Assembly (NCBI GenBank): GCA_036924285.1
Contig: JAYKYS010000002.1
Location: forward strand, 124,001 to 188,000
Reading direction: 5' to 3'
Length of the DNA: 64,000 bases
DNA from: Asterella californica
Taxonomy: Eukaryota > Streptophyta > Marchantiopsida > Marchantiales > Aytoniaceae
Shown here one piece after another: positions 36,080 through 48,702 of the stretch; position 1 is the stretch's first letter, and each line of letters begins with the position of its first letter. The notes beneath the pieces are model-generated. The model saw only the letters and a list, made by a program, of their open reading frames with translations, was not told where the DNA came from and searched no databases. Position numbers and translations under genes: made by a program.

Positions 36080-36145
36080 TAGTTGCTTGGCCCTTCGGGT
36101 CCTCCTTTCCTTTGTTAGGCTTGATGGGGTCTTTCCATCCGTTTG
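36080..36145 (+). repeat. Dispersed repeat, copy 2
   Basis: This is the diverged partner of 24370-24435, sharing GGCCCTTCGGGTCC, GGCTTGATGGGGT and CATCCG in order. Confidence 0.7.
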
Positions 36146-36149
36146 CTAT

Positions 36150-38420
36150 TCATTGTGTAGCGTGTTTCTTGTATAGTACATAAGAAACAAGTTCCTCTGA
36201 CAGAGGTCTATATAAATCCTGGAAAGGAGAGTCGAGAGCTAAGTAGCTGCTCTGTAAGTTTGCTTCCCAAAGTAGCAACGGTGCGGGAGGGGGACCGTGC
36301 GGGAAGAGAAGCATATGCAATGTAACTGACAGAATCGTTTGACAGCTTCCGATGAAGCGACAGGATGGAGAACAGCGGAGCATGATGAAAGACCGCGCAG
36401 TTTGAACCACGACAATTCGTCGATTATAAATCAACGGCAGATCGAGGCGGCTGAACGTCAGAGTAACTTACTAAGCGCGAGTTCGGGGCGAGAAGAGGCG
36501 CGCGGAGTTTTTGACAGTTGCATTCCTACCGTACTTACTGCACGAGGCTCCGGACGGATGGCTGGCGTGTCCATCTCGATCGCGTCTATTGGAGTCTTAT
36601 CGTTCGGCTACCCGGCCTCGGCCGTTACGAGTCGAAGCTCTGGAGTTCTGGATCCTATCCTGTCTTCAGTTTAGAAAAAGATCGAGAAGGATTTTGACGA
36701 CGACGAAGGCACAGCAGCGCCAGCTGCAGTTGCATGTGCAGATGCGTAAGGGTAGATTTCGCCGAATCTTGTTCTGTTTTCCTGCGTCTGGGGTGGCAGG
36801 AGTGGATTGTGAACATTCAGCGCCCTGAAAGTTAGCTGCTTTCGAGTTGTGTTGTCCCAGAAAGCGCAGCGACAGCTGCAGTTTTGTTCTGGACCCGGTT
36901 GAAGAGTGTTGGAGCTCCTCTATTTTGTTTCTGCTTCCCCAAGGTCACACTTCTCAATTGCCAGAATTTCATGGTTTCTCTAGGTGGTTAAAGTAGAACG
37001 CCTGAGAGTTCCTGCCAAACTCCAGGCAAGTGAACTTTTTCTGGGTTCAGATGACGTCATTAACTGGGGGACGAAGTATGTTAAAAGTTTGTCGGTTTTG
37101 GAAGAAAATATAGGTATTTGAATGATGTACACAGACAAGCTATTCTTGTGAATACCCCTGTAAAACACCCTTCATCCTTCTCGCTGATTCGTAACGTCAC
37201 TGAAAGTTGAGTGAAGTACAGGCTTGAGTTGGTCGTTTCTGCATCGTGTATGCGAAGTTATAGAGAAAATGGCACCTGTATAGTTCTAAAACCAAGCAGC
37301 GGTTAGCGCTTGCTTCATGAGAAGGCAGTTTACATCATCAATCTTTCCTCGACTATATTGCTGTTCGAATTTCGGGACTTATGAAACGTAAGTTCTGATA
37401 TGTTTTGCTTTACGAACTGCTGTGACCTCATCAGAAGAAACCAGCTCATGAGAAGAAACCGTACTGTTCTCAAGAAGCACTACCAGTTCAAGTATTTGTC
37501 CACAAGGAGAACTAATTTGATACTCGGAGAGAGCAGAATACGTGTGGGCTCCAGACCATTTCGAGTTCACGGAATAAAACGCAGGGATTTCCGCTTGAGA
37601 TGGATCCAACTTATGCAAGACCGATCCAAAAACCTAAATTTGGTAGGCGTGTGTACATAAGGCCTCAGGTCTGATGCAACTGGAGCGTGGGTGTTTCGTG
37701 AGTGCATGGTGGCAGGAACGTATATCGAAGTTGGAGTGAAGTTTGCGGAAGGTTGGGAAGTTTATAAACAGAGCATCGCTAACCGGAGGAGTTACTCGCT
37801 CCACGTTCTCATTTGCTGAAGTGAGCAGAGACGACGTGAGCCAGGGATGGAGGACTGTGGATGTAACTAAATGGACAAAATTGCTTCGTAATGAGTAAGG
37901 TGCTCAAGAATGTCTGATTAGACAGCACCCGTTACGGAAGTGTGGCTATCTCGAGGTTGAGTTTTATATGTGACTCACTAAGAGTACTCGAGTTCAGGTG
38001 GATATATCCGCTACTTTGCGTGAATTCGGAAAGTCTGCGAACCGAGTCGACAAGTGTCTTCACTGCCGGGTGCAATTCGAGTGGCTCCCAGGTTAGTTTA
38101 TGAAAGGAGATTTCCTGTCTGCCCAGGAGCAAAGAGTTAGCAGTTAAAACACAGTAAATCATGTGAGGTGTACTTGCTGCGTACGTAAAAGTTCCCCAGA
38201 CCAACAAACATCAGAGTCTATGCAAGCTTTGTAGCTGCATATCAGCTGGAAGGAGCTCCAGGGCTGGTGCTTGAGCTTCGACAGGTTGCACCAAGCGAGC
38301 AAGGAGGTTTTAGAGGGAGACAGGAGTCCAAAAGATATCGTCCAGCTGAGACTTCAAAATCATCGTTCAGCTCCAACTTCGGTTATTTCACATTAGCTAA
38401 AGTTGTAGATAATTTTAGCT
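36150..38420. other. Intergenic stretch upstream of the repeat-protein gene
   Basis: I see no supported gene. Overlapping frames at 36339-36828 and 37379-37660 lack domains. Part of 38200-38420 should be the leader of the next gene. A TTTTAG at about 38411-38416 could be a splice acceptor, so an upstream noncoding exon is possible. The frame 38267-38518 overlaps the next gene's start in another phase and may be an upstream ORF. Confidence 0.4.
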
Positions 38421-40490
38421 GTGATCAAGATGGTGACATACCTATGGACTCCGAAAGCGAGACACTGTGCGAGGATAACGAAGGACAAAGCTCAGTACAA
38501 GACTGGAATGTACCATAGAAATTTCAAACTGGCCGATGGGAAGAAAATCAAGAGAACGATTAAGCATTTGGTGACAGACTATGCGCACATTCTGCCGAAG
38601 TTGCATTGTCCGTGGGACGACACGCCGAAAAACGAAATCAGTCCCGGCTTGCTATACCATGGTCTCAGAGCCTCGAGCGTCACGCAAAGACTGAGACCAC
38701 CTCCTCCAACCCATACCGCGCATCCTGATCTCAAGGACGCACCCGCGGAATGGCATGGACGCCAAGCGCAAGACGTGACGGAGATGTACACTTACATGAG
38801 CAGAGGCCAGAGACCTCCATCTCGGGATTACTGGCACGGCAGAGAAGCGACCGACATCTCCGATCACCTGCGTATCATTCCTCCCATTGCTCCAGAGGGG
38901 GAGGGTCAGGACTTTTACGGCAGGCCCAAGAGCGACGTCACGGACTACAACATCTGTCCCCCCTGGATACCCGAGACTCGCAGCCGCGCGGAGGCGGCTC
39001 GCCCTCTGGGTAAATGTCCGCCAGGGCCGATGGCAGATTACGCCCCTTTGGTCTACGACAAACATGGTAGACTAGTCAGACCGCAGCCACCCTCACCTCC
39101 GAAAACTCCTTCAAAGCGGCATGACCCACATACCCAAGAGCCTTTGAAACCTGGAGGCGGGGGGATTTTGGCTCAAGTTGTCGCCGGCCAAAGCCGGTCG
39201 GAGGCCAAGCGGCCTCTTGGCAAATGTCCACCCGGAGTGATGGCCGACTACCTGGAACTGCAGCGGGATGAAGATGGAAAGCTTATTCGCCCGCCGCGGA
39301 AGCTATTCCCGGCGAAACAACCGGGTTGGAACCCCAAAGGGTGTGTGCCTCCTCTGGATCCAGTGGCTGAACGAGTAATGCGGTACTCGAACGACCGATT
39401 GCATCCTCTTGGCAAGGTCCCAGAGGGCACCATGGGCGATTACCAACATGTACACCGACCGCCCCACAAGCATACCACCGACGGACTTTGGAGCCCGCCC
39501 ACCGTATGGCCCAAGGACTCACCGTCGGTGGGCCCTGGTCAAATTACACAGTCCAAGCAAACCAAGTGCTCTCCTGGCCCCATGTCGCAGTCGGAAGCAG
39601 CTTGCAAAGCTGCCGATACTTTGCAACGTGCGAGGCAGAAACTCCAGACGGATCCGGCTTTGCCGATGAGCAGAAGAGGCGCAAAAGTTTGCTCCGACCA
39701 TGATGGCACAGTGCCTGAGCCTTGCGCGGCAAATGTGAAGTGGCCTCAGGATGAAAACCTAGAGCAGGGGCCATGTAAACTCAAATCTCCCTTGAAGATT
39801 ATTCCTGTCTCCGAGCGATCCAAGAGCCCTCTTAGCCGTTCCGCCAACGCTAGCCCCACGTGCTTTGGTAGCGCGAGGAGTTGCGATCCTATCAAGCACG
39901 ACCCGCGCATAGCACGACCGAGCTCGATCTGCGGATCGAGCCCGAGAAGTGGTGATGACAATAACGCACGCCCCAAGTGTGAGTGCCCTAGCGGAAAGAA
40001 AGCCACGGAGTATAATGCGTGGACTGCCGCTAAGAAGCCTCCTTCTTACGCTCCGTCTATATGTGGAGGCAGTGCTGAAGGATCGGTTAAAGGGTCCTGT
40101 GCTTCCGGTGGAAGCAGTGCGTCAAAAGCTTCGAGGGCTACGAATCTAAAAAGGGCGAAGAAGAACAGAATCATCTCCCCAATCACGTCACCTGAGCATT
40201 ACCAGGCTCCGTACTTTGGTCACTCGAAAACTTACGTGACAGATCCGGCCGTTTCTCCCAACTTGACGCCCCCCGGTCGAAGATCCATGCGCTTGCCAGG
40301 ACAAGTGAAGATCCCATTTGCTGGGGTTGCTTCAGAACGAGGTCTTTGCAAACCAAAATGCGGCTTCTTGGAAAAGCCGAATGAGAACCCACATCTCCCG
40401 GACGGCAAAACATCATGGTTCGGTCGGGCCAAGACTTATGTCACTGATCCTGCTGTGTCTCCTAATCTCACCCCGCCCAATCGGGGCTGA
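38421..40490 (+). CDS. Pro/Cys-rich repeat protein, unknown function
   Basis: This intronless 689-residue frame is GC-richer than its surroundings. I do not recognise the family. Repeat A is an aromatic-H/F/Y-Gly motif ending in V/I-T/S-D/E/Q: YHGLRASSVTQ (79-89), WHGRQAQDVTE (111-121), WHGREATDISD (138-148), YGRPKSDVTD (166-175), FGHSKTYVTD (599-608) and FGRAKTYVTD (667-676). The last two continue as PAVSPNLTPP. Repeat B is PLGKCPPGPMADY (195-207), PLGKCPPGVMADY (265-277) and PLGKVPEGTMGDY (329-341). The region 380-590 is Cys/Ser/Lys-rich and likely disordered. There is no signal peptide or membrane segment. Other starts in frame are Met4 and Met30. Short motifs spaced by Pro-rich linkers would suit a scaffold or filament-binding protein; a role in the sperm axoneme is only a guess. 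Confidence 0.75.
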   Translation: MIKMVTYLWTPKARHCARITKDKAQYKTGMYHRNFKLADGKKIKRTIKHLVTDYAHILPKLHCPWDDTPKNEISPGLLYHGLRASSVTQRLRPPPPTHTAHPDLKDAPAEWHGRQAQDVTEMYTYMSRGQRPPSRDYWHGREATDISDHLRIIPPIAPEGEGQDFYGRPKSDVTDYNICPPWIPETRSRAEAARPLGKCPPGPMADYAPLVYDKHGRLVRPQPPSPPKTPSKRHDPHTQEPLKPGGGGILAQVVAGQSRSEAKRPLGKCPPGVMADYLELQRDEDGKLIRPPRKLFPAKQPGWNPKGCVPPLDPVAERVMRYSNDRLHPLGKVPEGTMGDYQHVHRPPHKHTTDGLWSPPTVWPKDSPSVGPGQITQSKQTKCSPGPMSQSEAACKAADTLQRARQKLQTDPALPMSRRGAKVCSDHDGTVPEPCAANVKWPQDENLEQGPCKLKSPLKIIPVSERSKSPLSRSANASPTCFGSARSCDPIKHDPRIARPSSICGSSPRSGDDNNARPKCECPSGKKATEYNAWTAAKKPPSYAPSICGGSAEGSVKGSCASGGSSASKASRATNLKRAKKNRIISPITSPEHYQAPYFGHSKTYVTDPAVSPNLTPPGRRSMRLPGQVKIPFAGVASERGLCKPKCGFLEKPNENPHLPDGKTSWFGRAKTYVTDPAVSPNLTPPNRG

Positions 40491-43400
40491 GCTTACAGTT
40501 TCCCTATTGTTAGATGGAGCACTAACTTCTGACTCCTTCCCGGTTGATTCTTTGATCGTCAAGGAAATCCGAAAACCGCTTGAAGGGAACTTCTCCGGTA
40601 TCGCTCCACCGGCTGGTGTGTTTGGCTGATCAGTCAGGCGCCTCGCCTTATGCTAGCGCTGCGAATCCAACAAATTTTAGGACAGGATGCACTTCGTTGC
40701 GCTAATTCGAATTTCGTGACGTTAGTAGAACAGTCAGTATCCTGTTGCATTGACCAAGATGCATTATGAAGTTCCATTACAGCGTTGTGAACAAGATCAA
40801 GCTGAAGCCTAAAGAGCATTATCATCTCTCCATCATAGACTTGTAAACAAGATCAAGCTCAAGCCTAAGATGCATTATCATGTCTCTTAAGACCAGGCAC
40901 AGGGACCATCTTGCCCATCACTCATATCCACCCCAGATCCTATTGCAGTTCTACCTTTACTCAGTGGCCACCACAGACGGATGGGAAACATAACGTGCTG
41001 ATTCATTTGCAGAACATTTTGTCTTTAGGATCTCTCTGGACAGAATGGGTGCAACAACGTTCTCAACCTGTGTCCTAAAGAAAGTCTGAGTTCAAAATCA
41101 TCAACAATATGTAGAGCTAACGCCAGCTTGCCGGGTTCAGAAACGGGGACGGTGTAACATAAATTTTGTTCGGCATAACCACTGTCAGTTTAATGTCGAG
41201 TGACCTTTATCTCCGAACTGCGTCCCCCCTGATAACCTGTCTTTCATCGGCATTATAGAGTTCGACCGATATTCTCATGGGACTGAGATGAAGATCGTCT
41301 TTCTGCTTGTCACAGATCCTACAACATTAACGTTTAGGTTCCCTTTAAAAGCAATCACGGAAAAGCAACTGTGGCCAAGTTCTGTAGTGTAAGTGTTGTA
41401 AACCAGTAAAGAAAGCCACGCACAGGTTGCTGCTCAGAAAGCTAGCTGTACCGTTCATCAGTGTTTGCTACCGTCCTGGTTAAGTTGTGCTAGAAGTGTT
41501 TTGTGGGGAGAAACAAGAGAGACCGCATCTCATACACCATCAGTAGTAAGATCAACGACTATGTTCTACATCATTCATTCGATCAAGACTCATGACTAAT
41601 TCTTGACGTAATCCCGGTGATTGACTCCAGAAACAAGTGATATGCTGCTGATCGTTCTCTTGATGTCTGATTGACATAAAGATCTGCATGCCGTTCCGAA
41701 TTCTTTGTTACACGTCCAAAACTGAAACTGTTAGAAACGAGGTGATTGACCAGCTTGGGCTTTAGAAACGGAGGTGGAACGTGCATCTGAAAAAATGCTG
41801 CAGAAAACATTAACTCCCACGAGGTTGTTCTAATCGACTGAGACATCATGAATTTGACAGTATCTCCCAGCAGAATTCCACTTGAAGAGAACTTTGCTAA
41901 CAATGTTTTATATCGTACAACTTTGTCTAAGACGAACAAGAAAAAGAAGACAGTTCTTACTGAAACGTTTACAAAAAGCAGTGAAGGGGAGGCCATGCAA
42001 GATGGGCATTGGATGGATGCCCAACTCAGAATGCAAAGTACAACTCCTTCAATGACCAATGGCTGCTGTACTGAAAGGCACTCAGAGCTCAATGGTGGAA
42101 GTGAGTTGCACTGAAAGTTGAGTGACTGGAGATGTGCAAGCAGGGCCACTCGAGCCTGACAGACACTAAGAAACACGGGGTAAATTTCTTCGCTAGACAG
42201 AGACTTCTGCGACTGTTCAGGGTTAGGCTAGGCGGGCCTTTAGAGAAGTCGTTAAACCTTAAAAGGACAGCAATCAACGAGGCTTTACTGATGGAAGTAG
42301 GTCCCGGGCTACCTTTTTCTTTTTCTTTTCAGTTCGTGACTTGGATAAAGAGGGCCATACTGATTCAGAATCATATTTGGATCATGAGTATATAGAGTAC
42401 AGCTTGTATGACCGCCAGAAACCATGAATGCAATGAACCGGACAGGATAATGTGTGACAGATGAATCCCACTTGCAGAGGAAATAATGATCCTGTAGGCC
42501 AAAACAAATCACTTCACAATCTATTGTCCTCTCTGACCCAGAACAGCATGAGCTTTTCTGCATGTGTCCTCAAATCTTTGCTGTAACTTCTCATAGGTTA
42601 TTGAATCTCTGGGTTAACTTTTTGCTTCCGCGGGCCCGCGTCAACAGAAGTTCCAGACTTCCGGTACTTCCTAATAGTCATGACTTTGAGAACCTGGTAA
42701 TCTAGCAGGTACTAGTAGCTAGATTGCAGCTAAAGTTCTAGTATCTGAGTTTTAGTGTTCTGCGCAAGTTGGAGAAAAACGCATAAACTGGACAAGATGG
42801 ACAACGTAGAGTTAGTGCTTGCTCACTGTCTACCACGCGATTCACAGCGGCGGTTCAGCTCACAAATCGGACACCGTCGATTGGTACATTTGATACAGGA
42901 AAGGTTTCATGACATAAGTTCAGTTCTTTAACGTAGACCGCAGCGTTGAACCTATCATTTCGCTAGTGGTATGGAACGGTGTCTAACAGGCCATGGGCGG
43001 TCACGGGGCAGAGACGCCATCTCGATGGTACTGACAGGCTCGAACTCGAACTGCACATACGGTACATCAATATGATAAAACCGTGTATCAGATGACAGCG
43101 GAAATTCTCCGTCTCCTTACAGGTTTTAGCTCAACAGACTTTGAACTGCCTATACAGTATCGTAATCACATCCTTAGGCGTAAGATACTTCCTTTTACTT
43201 CCTTTGTCGGTGCACCGCAGAGGGAGCTTTTCTTCCGCTAACCCTATGTGGTTCAACGCACACCAGGGATTGCACCTCGCCACCTCATTTCCGGAGCCAT
43301 GAGGCAAGCCCTTACACCCGACTCTGTAGCTGAACTGAAAGTAGAACACAGAAGTGAATTCAGATCTTCCATGCGGCGACAGGCTGACCTAGAACTGCAA

Positions 43401-44438
43401 GTAAACCATCGTATCACTAAAATTTACGTCTACGCAAAGAACCCTTTGAATCTCCAAAATTGCGATTGATGACGAGGGGGGACACCGCAGTTCCATTTTG
43501 ATTCCATCTCTGCTGCTCTTTTGTGTCGAGAAAGAAGAATCAACACTGAATCGTAAGAATGCTACTGGAACTGCCTTTCTGACCTAAGCGACCTGACGGC
43601 CTGAGGAACATCATGCAAGTGAAGCATTTGGAGAAGATGCCATGGGCTCCGGGACTGAAAGATCTAACACACTTTATGTCATAATGTTGTACTCGAACGC
43701 AGTGTCATGAGTACATCTTTTAAAGGCTCCTTGTCATCAGTACGCAATTTGGTCGCAGGTAACTCGGGAAAAGCGAAATTGCTGAAGCTCGTTCGAAGAA
43801 ACATGATCGAGTCGATGAACCTAAATCTAAACACGGAGTCGGTTACCCGAGAAAACTCAATATGCTTCAATCCTCACGCTGTTTTTCTGCGTGGTTATGG
43901 AGCATCTGAGTCGCAGTGATCTGCAAGCAAGGGGTTGTTTACACTTTTTACACTTGTCAGCAGGCGCCTTGTCTGCAAAATCTTTCGGTAAAGGAGCCCC
44001 TATGACCAAAGACACTCAAGAACGTCTTGGCGCTCTCCTCCTCTATACCTCCGATCTCTTCTTAAATCGCTCGTGGCTCGTATGCAAGGGTTTATCGCCT
44101 TCTTTGGCCGGATTCTAGATCTTGCTCTAGAAGGGAGATAACATATTGTGTACGCTGCTGCGGGTACAATGTCTGCGAGTATGGCGAGCAACAATTGCCA
44201 CCTTGACGATGTTTTATGCACGGATGTTGACAATGTTCGGGAAGCAATAAGCTTGGGGAAGTCTTCCTCAAGGGATCAAAGATGCATCCACCACTTCTTG
44301 CTTACGAACAAGCGGTAATGGATCCAGACTCAAGGTCTTCTTCTTGCTCTAAAAGGTTCATGAGTTCTGAAGACTCTCTGAAGATTGATTGAAAAAGGAG
44401 GACATAGGAAAGGAGAAAGGGAGATAAGGTAGCCGACG
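40491..44438. other. Intergenic stretch between repeat protein and HRD1
   Basis: I could assemble no gene. The longest frame, 41583-42176 (minus, 197 codons), has no domain and low-quality composition. An 88-codon plus-strand frame (41848-42114) overlaps it. The final part (about 44250-44438) should be the HRD1 promoter and leader; a purine-rich GGAGAAAGGGAGATAAGG lies just before the ATG. Confidence 0.45.
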
Positions 44439-47400
44439 ATGGTGAACGCTGGAACCTACGGTGCAGTGAGTGCGGCTTGCGCCGTGGCAGTGATATGCCA
44501 TGCCTTCAGCACAAGGCGGCAGTTCTATCCGGTTATGCTATACCTGTCACACTCCAAAATCAGTCTCCTTTTCCTCCTGAATATGGGATTCGTATTCATG
44601 TGCAGCACGTGGCAATTAGTGAACGTCGTCTTTTTAGGAGCTCTGAGAGAAACGGAAGTGGAGAGGCTGAATGAGCAGGTCTGGCGGGAAATCATGGACA
44701 TTCTCTTTGCCATGACAGTGTTCAGGGACGAGTTCAATCTCTATTTCCTGTTCTTGACCACAGTATTGCTGTTGATAAAAGCGCACCACTGGCTCGCTCA
44801 AAAGAGGGTGGAATACATAGAGACGACACCATCTGTGCCCGCTCTCTCACATGTACGCCTCTGCACCTTCATGGCGCTACTATTGATGCTGGACTCCCTA
44901 TTTTTCCACCGTTCACTCTCCCACCTACTTAAGACCAGAGAAGCCTCCGTGTTCCTCTTCTTTGCGTTTGAGTAAGAGCTGCTGGCCGTCTTCGTAAGCC
45001 ACCATCTCTTTTGATCTTCTTCTCTTCTGGTATTTATGACCTTCAGTCTGCTTGTTTGCACACACTATCAATATCTGCGTGACTTTCAGTACCGAACAAT
45101 TAAGCTTGCCATTCTGAAAACTCAATTACTACTCAATCATGTCAAAGCTTGAATAAGATCTTTTTTTACACATGCAATATCGAGGAAAGCACGAAGCCCG
45201 TGTTAATGGCGGTGAATGCTAAAGTGAGACGGCGAGATGAATTAAGTGGATTGAAAAATTCTCTGGGTGCTCGTCTGAAAGTCCAAATAGTTGTTTGTAG
45301 ACCTTAAAAATGTAGCGAGAACTGCATATGTTGGCTTTATCCCTGAAATCGGTTGCTTGCCGAAGGTCCTAGTGGACATGATGATATGGTTGACGTGTAA
45401 TCTCCACAATAAATCTTGGTGAAGAAGCACACTGGGTATGCAGCAGATTATGTTTCTCCAGTTTTTAACTGTCTTGAGCTTTTGAGGTCGATGAGAGCTT
45501 TGATTCCTCGTCTGGGAACATCAGCTAGATCTGCTTGCTTTGCTTCAGTTCTCTTGTTTGAAACTCTTTTAACCAATCAAGGCATGGGACTCATGCAGGT
45601 ATCTCATTCTAGTGTCAACGACGATTGAGACATTCATCAAGTACGCTCTTCATGTGGGAGATACCTACATGGAGGGACAATTCAGCAGCAAGGCAGTGTG
45701 TCTCTTTTATCTGGAGCTCGTGCAAGATCTACTGCATCTCTTCCTCTATCTTCTCTTCTTTCTCGTGATTTTCATGTAATCATCTTGATCACTCGTGCCA
45801 AGCCAATTACACATATTTTCCTGTTCGAGTCTTCATTGTCTGGTCTGGTATTCCGTTTATTTGAACCAGATCTAACCCTGCTAGTACTTTTACTTACTCT
45901 TATCTTCTCCCCTTCTCTCCTTTGAAGCTTTATACTTTATTTCTCTGCATTAACAGTTTTAAGATTCTCGCTTCAGGCTACAGCTTTAGTTGTCGATCCA
46001 TACATTTATTCTCCTAATGAACCCCCTAGTCATCTTAGAATCGTCAGCACACTCTCTCAATCCCAGGTTCCGGTCTAATGTTAATTAGCGGCTGGTTACG
46101 TGTTGCACTTTCCTTTAGTCCGTATGAGTTATGAGGTTTTCTTTTCAGGTCTCACAGGTTTAGGTTACGTTGTAACTGTTGCAGGCACTATGGCTTACCC
46201 CTGCACTTGGTCAGAGAGCTCTATGAAACCTTTCGGAACTTCAAGAATCGAATAGCTGATTACTTTCGGTACAGAAGGTTGACCTACAATATGAACGAGC
46301 GCTTTGCAGAGGCATCCGCAGAAGACCTACGACGGTAAGAGTCCTGTAAGACTTGGGACCTAGATCCAACAGCTAGAAAACGTGTGACTTGCGCGTGTAG
46401 GAACCTGGATTCTTCTGTACGGAAGTCCATCTCACCTTGACCACATCAAGTTTGTTTGCAAGCACCTTCAACAAATGACCACCTTTTGGACTTCGACATG
46501 CTTTCAGTGATGACATAACTTTTTCCTGTTCAAAGTTGAGGGTTTCCGGAACACCTTATACCACCTTCCAGTAAGACTCGAGCATAATGTCGAAAGTTCG
46601 GGGTCACAGCTCAAAATCATCCAACCTGAAAAACTACTAAGAAATGTTCTACAGCTTTCCAACTGTTATGAGTAATTCAAGCTGTGACCGGCTTTCAGCT
46701 GCTTCCAGTGCTGACTTCATGTGATCAACTTTTGTAGTGATGCAACCTGCATAGTGTGTCGAGAGGACATGGTGGAAGCAAAGAGACTTCCTTGTGGACA
46801 CCTCTTCCATATACACTGCCTGAGGCAGTGGCTCGAGCGACAGAACACTTGTCCAACATGTCGTGCTCCAGTGCTAGCTCCTGAAGATGAGCCATCTGTA
46901 GACCAGCTTGAAGATGAACCCTCGGAAGATGACTTGCAAGCAGAGGAAGGTTGTGCGTCTTGACACGGACGTGTCAGCTCTTACAGTGTCACGTTAGCGC
47001 CTGGATGCTAGTTCCTTGTAAACTTCTAGCACTCACTGGTGACCCTGAGTATCTGACTTTACTGAACGGTTTGTACTGGGCGGTGATATGGATGTCAGGT
47101 GAGGTTGATTTTCCGCAAGAGAACAGTGTTGACGATGAAGATGGTGACTCTTATGGAGGACCAGCGGTTGCGAACGCTACAAACTGGCCAGAAGTGCAAG
47201 CTGCAGCAACAACGGCCGCAGCAAATTGGAGCTCATCCTTTGTTTTGCCGGTTTTATCCCATGGTTATGCTATCTGGTACCGTTAATACTTACTCTGCAC
47301 AAGAATACAGAACCTAAGACTCGTAAAACTACTTGTGTAGTCTTTGCTCAGTGGTAATTTCAGGAACTACCCGTCTGATAATCATTCAAAATCTGGAACT

Positions 47401-48702
47401 TAACGCGTTTGCTGATACCGAAGATTTCAGAGTGCGTTAAGTTGAATATTCACAGGGGTTTCCTTCTCTTTAGGGACAGTCACGTGTACTTATGCAGATC
47501 TTACTTAGATATTACAGTTGCGTAGTGACAACTGAAGTATCTACAAGATGGACGTGAAGGACAACATGAATTCACACGAATTTCGCCTCTGCATCTGTAG
47601 GTATCCAGCGTTATTACCATATCATCCTCACGCTAATTCGTTGGGCCGAGTGAATATGGATATACGAAGTGAAGGCGCAAGACAGCATGATGATGTTACA
47701 AGCAACCTGAGATCACAAACATATGCACCAGCGGTGATGGTTGCTACACAAAATCAATACGATGTGGTGCAGAGATGGATTTGGACGCACACAATGGCGC
47801 AGACAGCTGAACTCCTTATGGAGCTGCGACAAAATGCAACTTTTCTTCGGTCTCTGCCACATGGATCGACTTCTGCTTCCCCTCCACTTGCCGAACCCAG
47901 CTCATCATTCGCCAGTTTGGTGGAGGGAGAAGAGGAGTCCCAAAACCAGTCGCAGTGTAATGCTGCAGATTCTGAGATTCAGAATGATGCCCGGCTCACC
48001 TACTTGAGAGGTGTCACCGAGGTCCGAACTCAGATCTTCTGACGTTACACTTTTGGTTGTTTTCTCCTTAGTGAAGTTCATTCGACCTCCCTTTCGGTAA
48101 AGCTTGCTAAATAAGCGGAACTAGAATATTGCTGTTCGACTTCTGTTCCCAACTGCCAACTCTTTGCAGCTTTGATCAGCTGCAGTGTTGGCTGGAATTA
48201 CAGTAACCCTATGCTTCCATCTTGCATATGTTCCATTCTCGGGCACATTCATGCAGATTCTACGAATATATACTGAAGCTTGAATTAGAACCATCCCAGT
48301 AATTCTTGTCATCCTCCTGTAGTAGGTCTGTACAGTGACGTTAGCGCGTTGCAGTACCGTTGACGACCCTTATTTGGTGAACTGTGTATGTCTGGCGATA
48401 TCGCGACACACTGCAACAGAGTTATAGCGTCAAGTCAGCATAATGACTTTTGTTTGGTGAACCGTCTATGTCTGCAGATATTGAGAAAACATTTGCAACA
48501 AAGTCTTGAGTTAGAGCATCAAGTCAGCGCAGTGACTGAGGAACAGCCCTTGTCAGTTTCCCAAGACACTGGAGCAGGTAGGGTTAACCATCGACGCGTT
48601 GGTCATCATCTTCATGAGTCAGACGAAGATTGTGAACTACGATCTCATGTCAATGCGGTGGATCCCGTAGACGGGCAGAATGGTTTGTTGTCAATATCTT
48701 AA
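44439..48702 (+). CDS. HRD1: HRD1-like ER membrane RING-H2 E3 ubiquitin ligase
   Basis: This is the E3 ligase of ER-associated degradation, which ubiquitinates misfolded proteins at the ER membrane. Exons are 44439-44971, 45599-45775, 46185-46334, 46738-46949, 47099-47276 and then 47601-48042 (563 residues), or 47601-48021 joined to 48478-48702 (631 residues). Phases agree and introns are GT-AG. The N-terminal multispanning part carries plant HRD1 hallmarks (FSTRRQFYPVMLYLS; EVERLNEQVWREIMDILFA; HWLAQKRVEYIETTPSV) and LPLHLVRELYETFRNF. The cytosolic RING-H2 is at residues 291-328 with C291, C294, C306, H308, H311, C314, C325 and C328. The tail is acidic, then Ala/Ser/Gln-rich. The longer form ends in a coiled-coil-like segment (LRKHLQQSLELEHQVSA), which I favour. 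Least certain are the exon 4-5 junction and the weak GTACCG donor at 47277. The gene converges with the CHASE kinase. Confidence 0.93.
48373..48540 (+). repeat. Tandem duplication over the last HRD1 splice acceptor
   Basis: TTTGGTGAAC(T/C)GT(G/C)TATGTCTG recurs at 48373 and 48453, and GC(G/A)TCAAGTCAGC at 48427 and 48516. The second copy spans the acceptor TCTGCAG (48471-48477) and the first part of exon 7. The first copy reads TCTGGCG at the acceptor, so it lacks the AG. Confidence 0.8.

Noticed and set aside
41583..42176. A 197-codon minus-strand frame as a gene.
   Set aside because: No domain, no consistent membrane or signal pattern, no joinable exons, and an equally plausible frame on the other strand.
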